This document shows positions 51,658 through 61,029 of a stretch of 64,000 bases of DNA, piece by piece. The DNA is taken from assembly GCA_963789175.1 (NCBI GenBank), contig CAWBJO010000009.1, forward strand, positions 558,001 to 622,000, written 5' to 3'. Both the position numbers and the translations under genes were made by a program. The notes beneath the pieces were generated by a model that was not told the origin of the DNA, searched no databases, and worked only from the letters and a program-made list of their open reading frames with translations. Within the stretch, counting starts at the first letter, position 1. Each line of letters starts with the position of its first letter. The stretch is from CAWBJO01 sp963789175 (GTDB lineage: Bacteria; Pseudomonadota; Alphaproteobacteria; Rhizobiales; Aestuariivirgaceae).

Positions 51658-52641
51658 TCAACTCCGCACCGCCGCCCGCCGCCGCAGGACATCCATGTAC
51701 ACCGCGGCCACGATGACAAGCCCGATCAGAATCTGCTGCCAAAATACGCTCACATTGAGGAGATTGAGGCCATTGCGCAGCAGCCCGATGATCAGAACGC
51801 CGGCCAGGACGCCGAGGACCGTGCCGCGGCCGCCGAAGAAGCTGGCGCCGCCGATGATGACGGCGGCGATGGCGTCGAGCTCGGCGCCGATGCCGGCATT
51901 GGGAAAGCCGGAATCGGTGCGGCCGGCCAGCATCAGGCCGGCAAGGCCGGCGAAGAAGCCGCAGATGGCATAGACGAGCACGAGCACGCGGTCGACGTCG
52001 ATGCCGCTGACGCGCGCCGCCTGCGGGTTGCCGCCGATGGCGTAGATGTGGCGGCCGGTCGAGGTGCGGTTCATGAAGAACCACAGCCCCACGCCGCAGA
52101 CGAGCACCACGAAGAGGCTCGCCGGAATGCCGGCGGGCGGCGAAAAGAAGCCGAAGTCGAAGTTTTTCTGGCCGAGGTAGCGGACCTCGGGCTTCAGGCC
52201 GCTGATCGGGGCGCCGCCCGACACCAGGTTGGTGAGGCCGCGGGCGACGTTGAGCATGCCGAGCGTCATGATGAAGGGATGCGGCAGCCTGAGCCAGGTT
52301 AGGCCGATGCCGTTCACGTAACCGCAGGCGATGCCGACCAGCGGGCCGACCAGGAGGACGACCTCCCAGGGCAGGCCGGCGCGGTTGGCGACAGCGAGCG
52401 AAACCATGGCGAGTGCCATGACCGAGCCGACCGAAAGATCGATGCCGGCGGTGACGATGACCACGAACATGCCGAGCGCGAGCAGCGCGGCGGAGGCGTT
52501 CTGCTTGATGATGTTGGTGAGGTTGGCGACGGAGGGGAACACCTCCGGCTTCAGGATGGTCAGCCCGACCATCATCACCAGCGCCACGACGACGATGCCG
52601 TAACGCTCGACGAAACGCGCGATTTCGGGATTGGAGATCAC
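51658..52641 (-). CDS. Sugar ABC transporter permease (RbsC type)
   Basis: A 327-aa permease with eight to ten helices. The RbsC family motifs are present: VVIVTAGIDLSVGSVMAL, HPFIMTLGMLNVARGL and AIGGNPQAARVSGIDVDRV, then ELDAIAAVIIGGASFFGGRGTVLG. It starts with GTG at 52641, one base after the ATPase stop. It should form a homodimeric channel with the ATPase and binding protein around it. Confidence 0.92.
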   Translation of the reverse strand: MISNPEIARFVERYGIVVVALVMMVGLTILKPEVFPSVANLTNIIKQNASAALLALGMFVVIVTAGIDLSVGSVMALAMVSLAVANRAGLPWEVVLLVGPLVGIACGYVNGIGLTWLRLPHPFIMTLGMLNVARGLTNLVSGGAPISGLKPEVRYLGQKNFDFGFFSPPAGIPASLFVVLVCGVGLWFFMNRTSTGRHIYAIGGNPQAARVSGIDVDRVLVLVYAICGFFAGLAGLMLAGRTDSGFPNAGIGAELDAIAAVIIGGASFFGGRGTVLGVLAGVLIIGLLRNGLNLLNVSVFWQQILIGLVIVAAVYMDVLRRRAAVRS

Positions 52642-52642
52642 G

Positions 52643-53443
52643 TCAGTGCACGCGATCGTGGGCGAGCTCGGCGGTATGGCCCTTGGTGCCCATGATCCAG
52701 CCGATCACTTCGTTGCGGTTCGTCGCGGCCAGCGGCGCCTCGGCGAAGTTGGTGCCCTGGTAGAGCGCCACGACGCGGTCGCACACATAGAAGATGTCGT
52801 CCATGCGATGGCTGATGAGGATGACGCTGACGCCGTGATCCTTGAGGCTCCTGATGAGGTCGAGGACCTTGCCCACCTCCTTGATGGCCAGCGCCGCGGT
52901 CGGCTCGTCCATGATGACGATGCGGGCGTCGAAGGCGGTGGCGCGGGCGATGGCGACCGCCTGGCGCTGGCCGCCCGAGAGCTCCTCGACGTTCTGGTCG
53001 ACGCTCTTGACGTGGATCTTGAGCTTGTCGAGGTGCTCCTTCGCCATCTCGCGGGCCCGCCCCTGGTCGATGAGGTTGATGCCGAGGATGCGGCGTCCGG
53101 GCTCGCGGCCGAGATAGATGTTCTCGAAGATCGGCAGGTTCCCGGCGAGCGCGAAATCCTGGTAGACCATCTCGATGCCGACGCGGCGGGCGTCGCGCGG
53201 GCTCGAAAAGGCGACGGCCGCGCCCTCGAAGGCGATGTGGCCCCGGCTCGGCGCATAGAGGCCGGAGAGAATCTTCATGAGGGTGGACTTGCCGGCGCCA
53301 TTGTCGCCGACGACGCCGAGCACCTCGCCACGGGCGAGATGGAAGTTCACGTCGCGCAGCGCCGTGATGGCGCCGAAATACTTGGAGACGCCGCTGGCCT
53401 CGAGGATCGGCGGCAAGCGCCCGCTGACGCCCGGCGCGGCCAT
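52643..53443 (-). CDS. Sugar ABC transporter ATP-binding protein (single cassette)
   Basis: A 266-aa ABC ATPase with one cassette: Walker A GDNGAGKSTLMK, signature LSGGQRQAVAIARA, Walker B IVIMDEPTAAL and H-loop ISHRMDDIF. Most ribose/inositol importers use a double-cassette RbsA-type protein of about 500 aa; this one is single, like FrcA of the rhizobial fructose importer. The ATG at 53443 overlaps the iolG stop by one base (TGATG); an in-frame GTG at 53476 is less likely. Confidence 0.92.
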   Translation of the reverse strand: MAAPGVSGRLPPILEASGVSKYFGAITALRDVNFHLARGEVLGVVGDNGAGKSTLMKILSGLYAPSRGHIAFEGAAVAFSSPRDARRVGIEMVYQDFALAGNLPIFENIYLGREPGRRILGINLIDQGRAREMAKEHLDKLKIHVKSVDQNVEELSGGQRQAVAIARATAFDARIVIMDEPTAALAIKEVGKVLDLIRSLKDHGVSVILISHRMDDIFYVCDRVVALYQGTNFAEAPLAATNRNEVIGWIMGTKGHTAELAHDRVH

Positions 53444-54432
53444 CAGGCGACCTTCACCGGATTGCCGGACGACCACGACAGCGTGGCGGCATCGGCAAGC
53501 TTCTGGGCCATGAGGCCGTCGCGGCCGTCGGCACGCGGGCCGACGCCTTTTTCCAGCGCATCGAGGAATGCGTCGAGCTCGCGGCGGTAGGCTTCCTCGT
53601 ACCGCTCGATGAAGGAGAAGGGAATTAGGTCGCCCGCGAAGCCGCGCCCGTCGGCAAGCTCGACCGTCGTCAGGTGGACGTTGCCGGCCCGGAGCAGCCC
53701 CTTCGATCCATGCACCTCGATGCGCTGATCGTGGCCGTAGGTGGCACGCCGCGATCCGGTTATGACGCAGATCCTGCCGCTCGCCGTCTGCATGTGGACG
53801 GCGGCGGTGTCGACGTCGCCCGCCTTGCCGATCGCCGGGTCGACGAGAACGCTGCCCAAGGCATGAATGACGACCGGCTCCTCGGCAAGGAGGAAGCGGG
53901 CCATGTCGAAATCATGGATGGTCATGTCGCGGAAGATGCCGCCGGAGCGCATGATGTAGGAGACGGGCGGCGGCGCCGGATCGCGGCAGCAGATGGTGAC
54001 GATCTCGATGTCGCCGATCTCCCCTGCCCTCAGGCGCTTTTCGAGTGACGCGAAATTCGGATCGTAGCGGCGGTGGAAGCCGATCATCAGCGGAACGCCC
54101 GCCCGGGCGACGGCGGCGAGGCAGGTTTCGATCCGCTCGACGGAGAGGCTCACGGGCTTCTCGCACAGGATGGCCTTGCCGGCAGCGGCGGCGGCTTCGA
54201 TGAGATCGGCGTGCGTGTCGGTCGGGGTGGCGATCAGAATCGCGTCGACGTCCGTGGCTTTGAGGATCGCGTCGGGATCGCGCAGGGCGGCACCGGTGGC
54301 GCTCGCCAGTCGTTCGGCGGCGGCGCGATCGGGATCGGCAAGGGCGACGAGCTTCGCACGTCCGGAGGCGGCAATGTTCCGCCCATGGACCTGGCCGATG
54401 CGGCCAGCGCCCAACAACCCAAACCTCACCAT
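53443..54432 (-). CDS. iolG: Inositol 2-dehydrogenase
   Basis: A 329-aa Gfo/Idh/MocA-family NAD-dependent dehydrogenase that oxidises myo-inositol to 2-keto-myo-inositol. The Rossmann motif GLLGAGRIGQVHGRNI is at the N-terminus, the conserved catalytic CEKPVSL near 90 and the later GIFRDMTIHDFDMARFL, with the His-Asp pair of the active site. First gene of the minus-strand operon with the sugar importer, divergent from iolD across 190 bases. Confidence 0.92.
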   Translation of the reverse strand: MVRFGLLGAGRIGQVHGRNIAASGRAKLVALADPDRAAAERLASATGAALRDPDAILKATDVDAILIATPTDTHADLIEAAAAAGKAILCEKPVSLSVERIETCLAAVARAGVPLMIGFHRRYDPNFASLEKRLRAGEIGDIEIVTICCRDPAPPPVSYIMRSGGIFRDMTIHDFDMARFLLAEEPVVIHALGSVLVDPAIGKAGDVDTAAVHMQTASGRICVITGSRRATYGHDQRIEVHGSKGLLRAGNVHLTTVELADGRGFAGDLIPFSFIERYEEAYRRELDAFLDALEKGVGPRADGRDGLMAQKLADAATLSWSSGNPVKVA

Positions 54433-54484
54433 CGCAGCTCCTCCCGGCGGTCTGCTGTCAACGAACGAAGAGGGATATTCCGAA

Positions 54485-54529
54485 TTGACGCACTTCCGGA
54501 ACTAAGGTTTCATTCTTCGAAACTCTTAG
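54485..54529. promoter_or_regulatory. Putative iolD promoter overlapped by an inverted repeat
   Basis: TTGACG (54485-54490) and TTTCAT (54508-54513) are 17 bases apart and could form a promoter for iolD. Overlapping the -10 is a long imperfect palindrome: CTAAGGTTTC (54502-54511), 7-base spacer, GAAAC-T-CTTAG (54519-54529). A second small palindrome TTCCGGAA lies at 54494-54501. These would suit a repressor site for the divergent iolG and iolD operons; the regulator is not in the window. Confidence 0.4.
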
Positions 54530-54622
54530 GCGGGCGCGAAGACGCTGTCCAGAGGCCGGCCTTTGCGGACGCAAGCGAACCCCGCGACCTCAGAAGCGAC
54601 CTTCGCCGCAAGGGAGATCGGC

Positions 54623-56470
54623 ATGAGCAAGACGATCCGACTGACGATGGCGCAGGCGCTGGCGCGTTTCCTCGCGCGGCAGCAGACGCTCGTCGACGGC
54701 AAGCCAATGCGCCTCTTCGAAGGCGTGTGGGCGATCTTCGGGCACGGCAACGTGGCGGGATTCGGCGAAGCGCTGTACGGGGTGCGCAGCGAGCTCCCGA
54801 CCTACCGCGCCCACAACGAGCAGGCCATGGCGCATGCGGCGATCGCCTTCGCCAAGGCGGCGCGCCGGCGGCGCATGATGGCGTGCACGACCTCGATCGG
54901 ACCGGGGGCGCTCAACATGATCACGGCCGCCGCCGTCGCCCATGTCGACCGGCTGCCGGTGCTGTTCCTGCCCGGCGACGTCTTCGCGAACCGGCGGCCC
55001 GATCCGGTGCTGCAGCAGATCGAGGATTTCGGCGACGGCACGGTCTCTGCCAACGACTGCTTCCGTCCGGTGTCGCGCTACTACGACCGCATCAGCAGGC
55101 CGGAGCAGCTCATTCCGGCCCTCGAACGCGCCATGCAGATACTGACCGATCCGGCCGAATGCGGGCCGGTCACCCTGAGCCTGTGCCAGGACACGCAGGC
55201 GGAGGCCTTCGACTACCCGACGAGCTTCTTCGCCGAGCGGCTGTGGACGGCGCGGCGCGTGCGTCCCGACGAAGGCGAGCTCGCCCAGGCGGTCAAGGCG
55301 CTCAGGGCAGCGAAGAAGCCGCTCATCATCGCGGGCGGCGGCGTGCTCTATTCGGAGGCCTCGGCGACGCTCGCCGCCTTCGCGACGACGCACGGCATTC
55401 CGGTCACCGAGACGCAGGCCGGGAAATCGTCGCTGCCCTTCACCCATCCCCTCAACATGGGATCGATCGGCGTCACCGGCACGTCGGCTGCAAACCAGCT
55501 CGCCGAGGAGGCCGACGTCGTACTCGCCATCGGCACAAGGCTCCAGGACTTCACGACGGGGTCGTGGGCGCTCTTCAAGAATCCGGACCGGGTCCTGATC
55601 GGCCTCAACGCCCAGCCCTTCGATGCGGCGAAGCACCGGGCAGCCAGCATCGTCGCCGACGCCCGCGCCGGCCTCGAGGAGCTGTCGGCGAACCTTGCCG
55701 GGCATGCGGCGCCCTCCGCCTGGACGAGCGCCGCCAAGTCGCGCTTCGCGGCGTGGATGAAGGAAGCGGACGCGGTGACCGCGGCAACCAACGCGCTGCC
55801 CTCCGACGCCCAGGTGATCGGCGCAGTGCAGCGGGCGCTCGGTCGCGAGGTGACGCTGGTGTGCGCCGCCGGCGGACTGCCGGGCGAGCTGCACAAGCTC
55901 TGGCAGGCCTCCGACCCCTCCTCGTACCATCTCGAATACGGCTTCTCGTGCATGGGCTACGAGATCGCCGGAGGCATCGGGGTAAAGATGGCGCGGCCGG
56001 ACAAGGAGGTCGTCGTCATGGTGGGCGACGGCTCCTACCTCATGATGAACTCCGAGATCGCGACGTCGGTCATGCTCGGCCAGAAGCTCACCATCGTCGT
56101 TCTCGACAATCGCGGCTTCGGCTGCATCAACCGGCTGCAGAAGGCGACCGGCGGGGCGCGGTTCAACAATCTCTTCACCGACGCGCAGCACAGCGCGCTG
56201 CCGGAGATCGACTTCGTCCGCCATGCCGAGAGCCTCGGCGCCATCGCCCGCAAGGCCGCGTCGATCGCCGATCTCGAGGCGGCGCTCAAGGCAGCGCGGC
56301 ACGAGGCGCGCACGAGCGTCGTCGTCATCGACACCGATCCGGCGATCGCGACGGCGGCGGGCGGCCACTGGTGGGACGTCGCCGTGCCGCAGGTTTCGGA
56401 GCGGCGCGAGGTCGCGGAGGCGCGCAAGGCCTACGACCTCGCCGTCAAGACTCAGCGCATCGGCGACTAG
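54623..56470 (+). CDS. iolD: 3D-(3,5/4)-trihydroxycyclohexane-1,2-dione hydrolase
   Basis: A 615-aa thiamine-diphosphate enzyme that opens the ring of the inositol intermediate. The cofactor-activating Glu is in YRAHNEQAMAHAA near 66, the TPP/Mg motif is VGDGSYLMMNSEIATS near 467-482 and NRGFGCINRL follows. Full length for IolD. The ATG at 54623 is preceded by AGGGAG. First gene of iolD-iolE-iolB-ade-galM. Confidence 0.95.
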   Translation: MSKTIRLTMAQALARFLARQQTLVDGKPMRLFEGVWAIFGHGNVAGFGEALYGVRSELPTYRAHNEQAMAHAAIAFAKAARRRRMMACTTSIGPGALNMITAAAVAHVDRLPVLFLPGDVFANRRPDPVLQQIEDFGDGTVSANDCFRPVSRYYDRISRPEQLIPALERAMQILTDPAECGPVTLSLCQDTQAEAFDYPTSFFAERLWTARRVRPDEGELAQAVKALRAAKKPLIIAGGGVLYSEASATLAAFATTHGIPVTETQAGKSSLPFTHPLNMGSIGVTGTSAANQLAEEADVVLAIGTRLQDFTTGSWALFKNPDRVLIGLNAQPFDAAKHRAASIVADARAGLEELSANLAGHAAPSAWTSAAKSRFAAWMKEADAVTAATNALPSDAQVIGAVQRALGREVTLVCAAGGLPGELHKLWQASDPSSYHLEYGFSCMGYEIAGGIGVKMARPDKEVVVMVGDGSYLMMNSEIATSVMLGQKLTIVVLDNRGFGCINRLQKATGGARFNNLFTDAQHSALPEIDFVRHAESLGAIARKAASIADLEAALKAARHEARTSVVVIDTDPAIATAAGGHWWDVAVPQVSERREVAEARKAYDLAVKTQRIGD

Positions 56471-56490
56471 GGGACAAGCGGCGGGACGCC

Positions 56491-57378
56491 ATGGCCATAC
56501 GGATCGGCGCCAACCCCATCGGATGGTCGAACGACGACCTCGCCGAGCTCGGTGGGCACATCACCCTCACCCAGTGCCTGAACGACGCGCAGGCGGCCGG
56601 CTACGAGGGGATGGAGCTCGGACACAAGTTCCCGCGCCAGCCGGTGACGCTCAAGAGCGTGCTCCTGCCGCACCGCCTCGACCTGGTGAGCGGCTGGTAC
56701 TCCACCCTGCTCCTCGAGCGCGATGCGGAGAGCGAGTACCGCGAGGCGCAAGGTCACATCCGCCTGCTGCAGGCCATGCACTGCGAAGTCTTCATCGCGG
56801 CGGAGTGCACGCGCACGGTGCACGGCAACCGGCAGAAGCCGCTGTCGGCGCGGCCGGTGATGGGCAAGGCGGAGTGGGACCGGTTCGCCACCGAGCTCAA
56901 CCGCTTCGCCGGCATGATCGCCGGGGAAGGCCTGTGGCTCGTCTATCATCACCACATGGGCACGGTGGTGCAGACGGGGGAGGAAATCGACCGCCTGATG
57001 AAGATGACCGGCCCGACCGTCCACCTGCTTCTCGACACCGGGCACGCCCTGTGGGGCGGGGCGAACCCGGCGACGCTCGCCAAGCGCCACCGGTCGCGGA
57101 TCGGCCACGTGCATGCCAAGGACGTGCGCATGCCGGTGATGCAGGAGGCGAAGAAGCGCGATCTCTCGTTCCTCGACAGCGTGATCGCCGGGGTCTACAC
57201 GGTGCCAGGCGACGGATGCGTGGATTTCGCGGCCGTGTTCAAGGAACTCAAGGGCTACACGGGCTGGATTGTCGTCGAGGCCGAGCAGGATCCCGAGAAG
57301 GCGCCGCCCGCCCAGTACATGAAGCTCGGGCGCGACAACCTCCTGGGCTTCATGCAGAAAGCAGGATTGAAACGTTAG
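56491..57378 (+). CDS. iolE: Myo-inosose-2 dehydratase
   Basis: A 295-aa AP-endonuclease-2-fold (TIM-barrel) enzyme that dehydrates 2-keto-myo-inositol. N-terminus IRIGANPIGWSNDDLAELGG is diagnostic; metal-site segments include LVYHHHMGTVVQTGEEID, LLLDTGHALWGG and IGHVHAKDVR. It follows iolD by 20 bases and precedes iolB by 13. Confidence 0.94.
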   Translation: MAIRIGANPIGWSNDDLAELGGHITLTQCLNDAQAAGYEGMELGHKFPRQPVTLKSVLLPHRLDLVSGWYSTLLLERDAESEYREAQGHIRLLQAMHCEVFIAAECTRTVHGNRQKPLSARPVMGKAEWDRFATELNRFAGMIAGEGLWLVYHHHMGTVVQTGEEIDRLMKMTGPTVHLLLDTGHALWGGANPATLAKRHRSRIGHVHAKDVRMPVMQEAKKRDLSFLDSVIAGVYTVPGDGCVDFAAVFKELKGYTGWIVVEAEQDPEKAPPAQYMKLGRDNLLGFMQKAGLKR

Positions 57379-57391
57379 AGGGTCTTCGCCC

Positions 57392-58189
57392 ATGTCGCGT
57401 CTGCTCGTGAAGCCGGCCAAAACCGGCGGCCGCATCCACAACATCACGCCGGAGAGCGCGCAGTGGACCTATGTCGGCTTTGAGCTCCTGAAGCTCGCCG
57501 CCGGTGAGGACGCCGGCGACACGGGAACGACGCGCGAGACGTGCCTCGTGTTCGTGTCGGGCAAGGGACGGGCGCGGGCCGGCGGCACCGACTTCGGCAC
57601 GGTCGGCGAGCGGATGAGCCCGTTCGAGGGCCGGCCGTGGTCCGTCTACGTGCCGGCGGGCTCCGGCTGGCAGGTCAACGCGGCGAGCGACGTCGAGCTC
57701 GCGGTGTGCTCGGCGCCGGGACGCGGCGGTCTCGAACCGCGCCTCATCGGACCGCAGGACGTGACGCAGGAGGTGCGCGGCAAGGGCACCAACACGCGCT
57801 ACGTCACGAACATCCTGCCGGAAACGGCGCCGGCGGAGAGCCTGCTCGTCGTCGAGGTGGTGACGCCGGGCGGCCATACCTCCTCCTATCCGCCGCACCG
57901 GCATGACCGCGACGACCTGCCGCGCGAATCACTCCTCGAGGAGACCTACTACCATCGGCTCAATCCGCCGCAAGGCTTCGCCTTTCAGCGCGTCTACACC
58001 GACGACAAGGGGCTCGACGAGACGATGGCGGTGGAGGACGGCGACGTGACGCTGGTGCCGCGCGGCTATCATCCATGCGCCGCGGTGCACGGATACGATC
58101 TCTACTATCTCAACGTCATGGCCGGGCCGCACCGGACATGGAAATTCCATAACCAGAGGGAGCACGAATGGCTGCTCGCCCGGCCATGA
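57392..58189 (+). CDS. iolB: 5-deoxy-glucuronate isomerase
   Basis: A 265-aa bicupin isomerase. Motifs YVPAGSGWQVNAASDVELAV, then HTSSYPPHRHDRDDL with metal-binding histidines, and VPRGYHPCAAVHGYDLYYLNVMAG are typical of IolB. It converts 5-deoxy-glucuronate into 5-dehydro-2-deoxygluconate. GAGGG precedes the ATG at 57392. Its last 22 bases contain the start of ade. Confidence 0.94.
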   Translation: MSRLLVKPAKTGGRIHNITPESAQWTYVGFELLKLAAGEDAGDTGTTRETCLVFVSGKGRARAGGTDFGTVGERMSPFEGRPWSVYVPAGSGWQVNAASDVELAVCSAPGRGGLEPRLIGPQDVTQEVRGKGTNTRYVTNILPETAPAESLLVVEVVTPGGHTSSYPPHRHDRDDLPRESLLEETYYHRLNPPQGFAFQRVYTDDKGLDETMAVEDGDVTLVPRGYHPCAAVHGYDLYYLNVMAGPHRTWKFHNQREHEWLLARP

Positions 58190-59979
58190 GCCCACTCAGT
58201 TCGTGGAGCGAGTGCGCGGCGACGCTCATCGACGTCAGCATGGGACGGCGACCGGCCGACCTCGTGATCCGCGGCGGACGGTGGGTGAACGTCTATTCGG
58301 GAGAGATCATCGAGAAGAGCGACTTCGCGGTCGCGGCGGGGCGGGTGGCGCGGGCCGGTGGCGACTGCTCCTATGCCATCGGCGAGGCGACGCGGGTGAT
58401 CGAGGCGGACGGACGGTTCGTCCTGCCCGGGCTGTGCGACGGCCACATGCACGTCGAGAGCGGCATGGTGACGGTGACCGAGTTCGCGCGCGCCGTCATC
58501 CCGCACGGCACGACGGCGATGTTCATCGATCCGCACGAGATCGCCAACGTGCTCGGCCTTCCCGGCGTGCGCCTCATGCATGACGAGGCGGCGGCGCTGC
58601 CGATCAACGTCCTGGTGGAAATGCCGAGCTGCGTTCCGAGCGCACCGGGGCTCGAAACGGCGGGCGCCGAGCTCGGGCCGCTCGACGTCGCGGAGGCGAT
58701 GGCGTGGCCGAACATCATCGGGCTCGGCGAGATGATGAACTTTCCGGGCGTCGTCGCGGCGGACGGCCGGATGCTCGCGGAAATGGCCGCCACCCAGAAT
58801 GCCGGCAAGGCGGTCGGCGGCCACTACGCCTCGCGCGACCTCGGCAACGCATTCCATGCCTATGCGGCGGGCGGCCCGACGGACGATCACGAGGGAACGC
58901 GCGTCGAAGACGCCATCGCGCGGGTCCGGCAGGGGATGCGGGCGATGCTCCGCTACGGCAGCGCCTGGTACGACGTCGCGGCGCAGGTGAAGGCGGTGAC
59001 GGAGCGCGGCATCAGCTCCCGGAACTTCATCCTGTGCACCGACGACTCGCACTCCGGAACGCTGATGGAGGAAGGCCACATGGACCGCGTGGTGCGCCAC
59101 GCCATCGCCGAGGGCCTCGATCCGGTCACGGCGATCCAGATGGCGAGCCTCAACACCGCGCAGTATTTCGGCCTCGAACGCGAGATCGGCGCCATCGCCC
59201 CCGGGCGGCGGGCCGATATCGTCATCAGCAGCGACCTCAGGACGCTTCCCATCGACCTGGTCATCGCCCGCGGCATCGAGGTCGCGGCGGCGGGCAGGCT
59301 CACGGCCGACATTCCGCCCTTCTCCTATCCGGCGGCGGCGAAGAACACGGTGCACCTGGGGCGGACGATCGAGCCCGGCGATTTCGACGTCGCGGCGCCG
59401 GCCGGCCGCGACCGGGCGAAGGTGCGGGTCATCGGCGTCGTCGAGAACCAGGCGCCGACGCGGGCGCTGGAGGCGACCTTGCCGGTGAAGGCCGGCGTGG
59501 TGCAAGCGGACCGCGCCAACGACGTCTGCCACGTGGCGCTGATCGAGCGGCACCGCGGAACGGGCAAGGTCGTGAACGGCTTCGTCTCCGGCTTCGGCTA
59601 CGGCACCGACTGCGCCGTGGCATCGACGGTGGCGCACGACTGCCATCACATGATCGTCGTCGGCACGTCGAAGACCGACATGGCGCGGGCCGCCAACCGC
59701 CTGGGCGAGGTCGGCGGCGGGGTCACCGTCTTCGCGGGCGGCCGCGAGGTCGCCCTGATCGAGCTGCCGATCGCGGGATTGATGTCGGAGGAGCGGGCCG
59801 AGATCGTGGCGGAGAAGACGGGCCGCCTCGTCGCGGCGATGCAGGCATCGGGCGCGAAGATCAACAACGCCTTCATGCAGCACTCGCTCCTGGCGCTGGT
59901 GGTCATCCCCGAGCTCAGGCTCTCCGATCTCGGGCTCATCGACGCGACACGTTTCGAGACGGTCGACGTGCTGCTGTAA
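58168..59979 (+). CDS. ade: Adenine deaminase
   Basis: A 603-aa amidohydrolase-superfamily enzyme converting adenine to hypoxanthine and ammonia. The metal site is GHMHVESGM near residue 94, with EMMNFPGVV and GGHYASRDLGN (His), ICTDDSHSGTLMEEGHMD-type segment near 290 (here LCTDDSH), and the C-terminal catalytic domain with DCHHMIVVGTS and GGGVTVFAGG. The ATG at 58168 has AGAGGGAG 7 bases upstream and lies within iolB; ATG 58186 overlapping the iolB stop is the alternative. Its place in an inositol operon is unusual. Confidence 0.93.
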   Translation: MAARPAMSPLSSWSECAATLIDVSMGRRPADLVIRGGRWVNVYSGEIIEKSDFAVAAGRVARAGGDCSYAIGEATRVIEADGRFVLPGLCDGHMHVESGMVTVTEFARAVIPHGTTAMFIDPHEIANVLGLPGVRLMHDEAAALPINVLVEMPSCVPSAPGLETAGAELGPLDVAEAMAWPNIIGLGEMMNFPGVVAADGRMLAEMAATQNAGKAVGGHYASRDLGNAFHAYAAGGPTDDHEGTRVEDAIARVRQGMRAMLRYGSAWYDVAAQVKAVTERGISSRNFILCTDDSHSGTLMEEGHMDRVVRHAIAEGLDPVTAIQMASLNTAQYFGLEREIGAIAPGRRADIVISSDLRTLPIDLVIARGIEVAAAGRLTADIPPFSYPAAAKNTVHLGRTIEPGDFDVAAPAGRDRAKVRVIGVVENQAPTRALEATLPVKAGVVQADRANDVCHVALIERHRGTGKVVNGFVSGFGYGTDCAVASTVAHDCHHMIVVGTSKTDMARAANRLGEVGGGVTVFAGGREVALIELPIAGLMSEERAEIVAEKTGRLVAAMQASGAKINNAFMQHSLLALVVIPELRLSDLGLIDATRFETVDVLL

Positions 59980-59994
59980 GGAGGCCGCAAGGCG

Positions 59995-61029
59995 ATGGGC
60001 ATCAAGGCGGAACGGTTCGGAACGCATGCGGGAGCGGCCGTCGACGCGTTCCGGCTCGAGAACCGGCGGGGCATGCGCGCCCGGGTCATGAGCTATGGCG
60101 CCTGTCTCGTCGACTTCGAGGTTCCGGACGCGCAGGGACGGCCGGCGGACGTGGTGCTCGGCTTCGACAGCCTGGCGTCCTACCTGGACGATCCCGCCTA
60201 TTTCGGCATGACGTGCGGCCGCATGGTCAACCGCATCCGCAACGCGCAGTTCGAGCTCGACGGCGAAACCTACGAAGTGACGCGCAACTGGCGCCAGCAC
60301 CAGCTGCATGGCGGCGTCAACAGCTTCTCGCGCCGGACGTGGGCGGCGGAGACGGACGCGGCGGGGAACGCGGTCGTCTTCTCGCTGACGTCGGCGGACG
60401 GCGAGGAAGGCTATCCCGGTACCGTCCGTTCACGGACGACCTACGCCCTCGACGACGGCGGGCTCACCATCACCATGGAAGCTGAGACCGACCGACCGAC
60501 GGTCGTCAACCAGGCGCATCATTCCTACTGGAACCTGGCGGGCCACGGCTCGGGCAGCATCCTCGAGCACGTCGTGTCGGTGGCGGCGGACCACTACACG
60601 CCGGGCGACGAGGACCTGATCCCGACGGGCACGATCGAGGCGGTGGCGGGCACGCCCTACGACCTCCGTCGGCCGCGGTCGCTGCGCGAGCATTTCGGCG
60701 AGCTCGCCCGTGAAGGCGAGACCAACGGCTACGACGGCAACTGGTGCGTCAACGGAACGTCCGGCACGCTGAGGCCGTGCGCCACCCTCACCGATCCGGC
60801 GAGCGGGCGGACGGCGCGCTTCCTGACCACCGAGCCCGGCCTGCAGGTGTACACGGCGGGCTGGCTCGCGCAGGGCACGCGCGGCAAGAAGGGCGCCGTC
60901 TACGGCCCCTTTGGCGGCATCGCCTTCGAGCCGCAGATCTATCCGGACGCCCCGAACATCCCGAGCTTTCCCTCGGCCCGGCTCGATCCGGGCCAGAAGC
61001 GCGTGCAGGTGATGCGGGTGGAGTTCTAG
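59995..61029 (+). CDS. galM: Aldose 1-epimerase
   Basis: A 344-aa mutarotase that interconverts alpha and beta aldose anomers. Substrate motifs GRMVNRIRNAQFELDG, QLHGGVNSFSRRTW (His), NQAHHSYWNLAGHG (catalytic His) and the C-terminal Glu in GIAFEPQIYPDAPN are present. It follows ade by 15 bases and probably ends the operon. No clear terminator follows, only an 8-bp stem at 61046-61069 without a U-tract. Confidence 0.92.
   Translation: MGIKAERFGTHAGAAVDAFRLENRRGMRARVMSYGACLVDFEVPDAQGRPADVVLGFDSLASYLDDPAYFGMTCGRMVNRIRNAQFELDGETYEVTRNWRQHQLHGGVNSFSRRTWAAETDAAGNAVVFSLTSADGEEGYPGTVRSRTTYALDDGGLTITMEAETDRPTVVNQAHHSYWNLAGHGSGSILEHVVSVAADHYTPGDEDLIPTGTIEAVAGTPYDLRRPRSLREHFGELAREGETNGYDGNWCVNGTSGTLRPCATLTDPASGRTARFLTTEPGLQVYTAGWLAQGTRGKKGAVYGPFGGIAFEPQIYPDAPNIPSFPSARLDPGQKRVQVMRVEF

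Noticed and set aside
54590..56368. A 592-codon frame antisense to iolD
   Set aside because: IolD is intact with all cofactor motifs; the antisense frame is a GC shadow.
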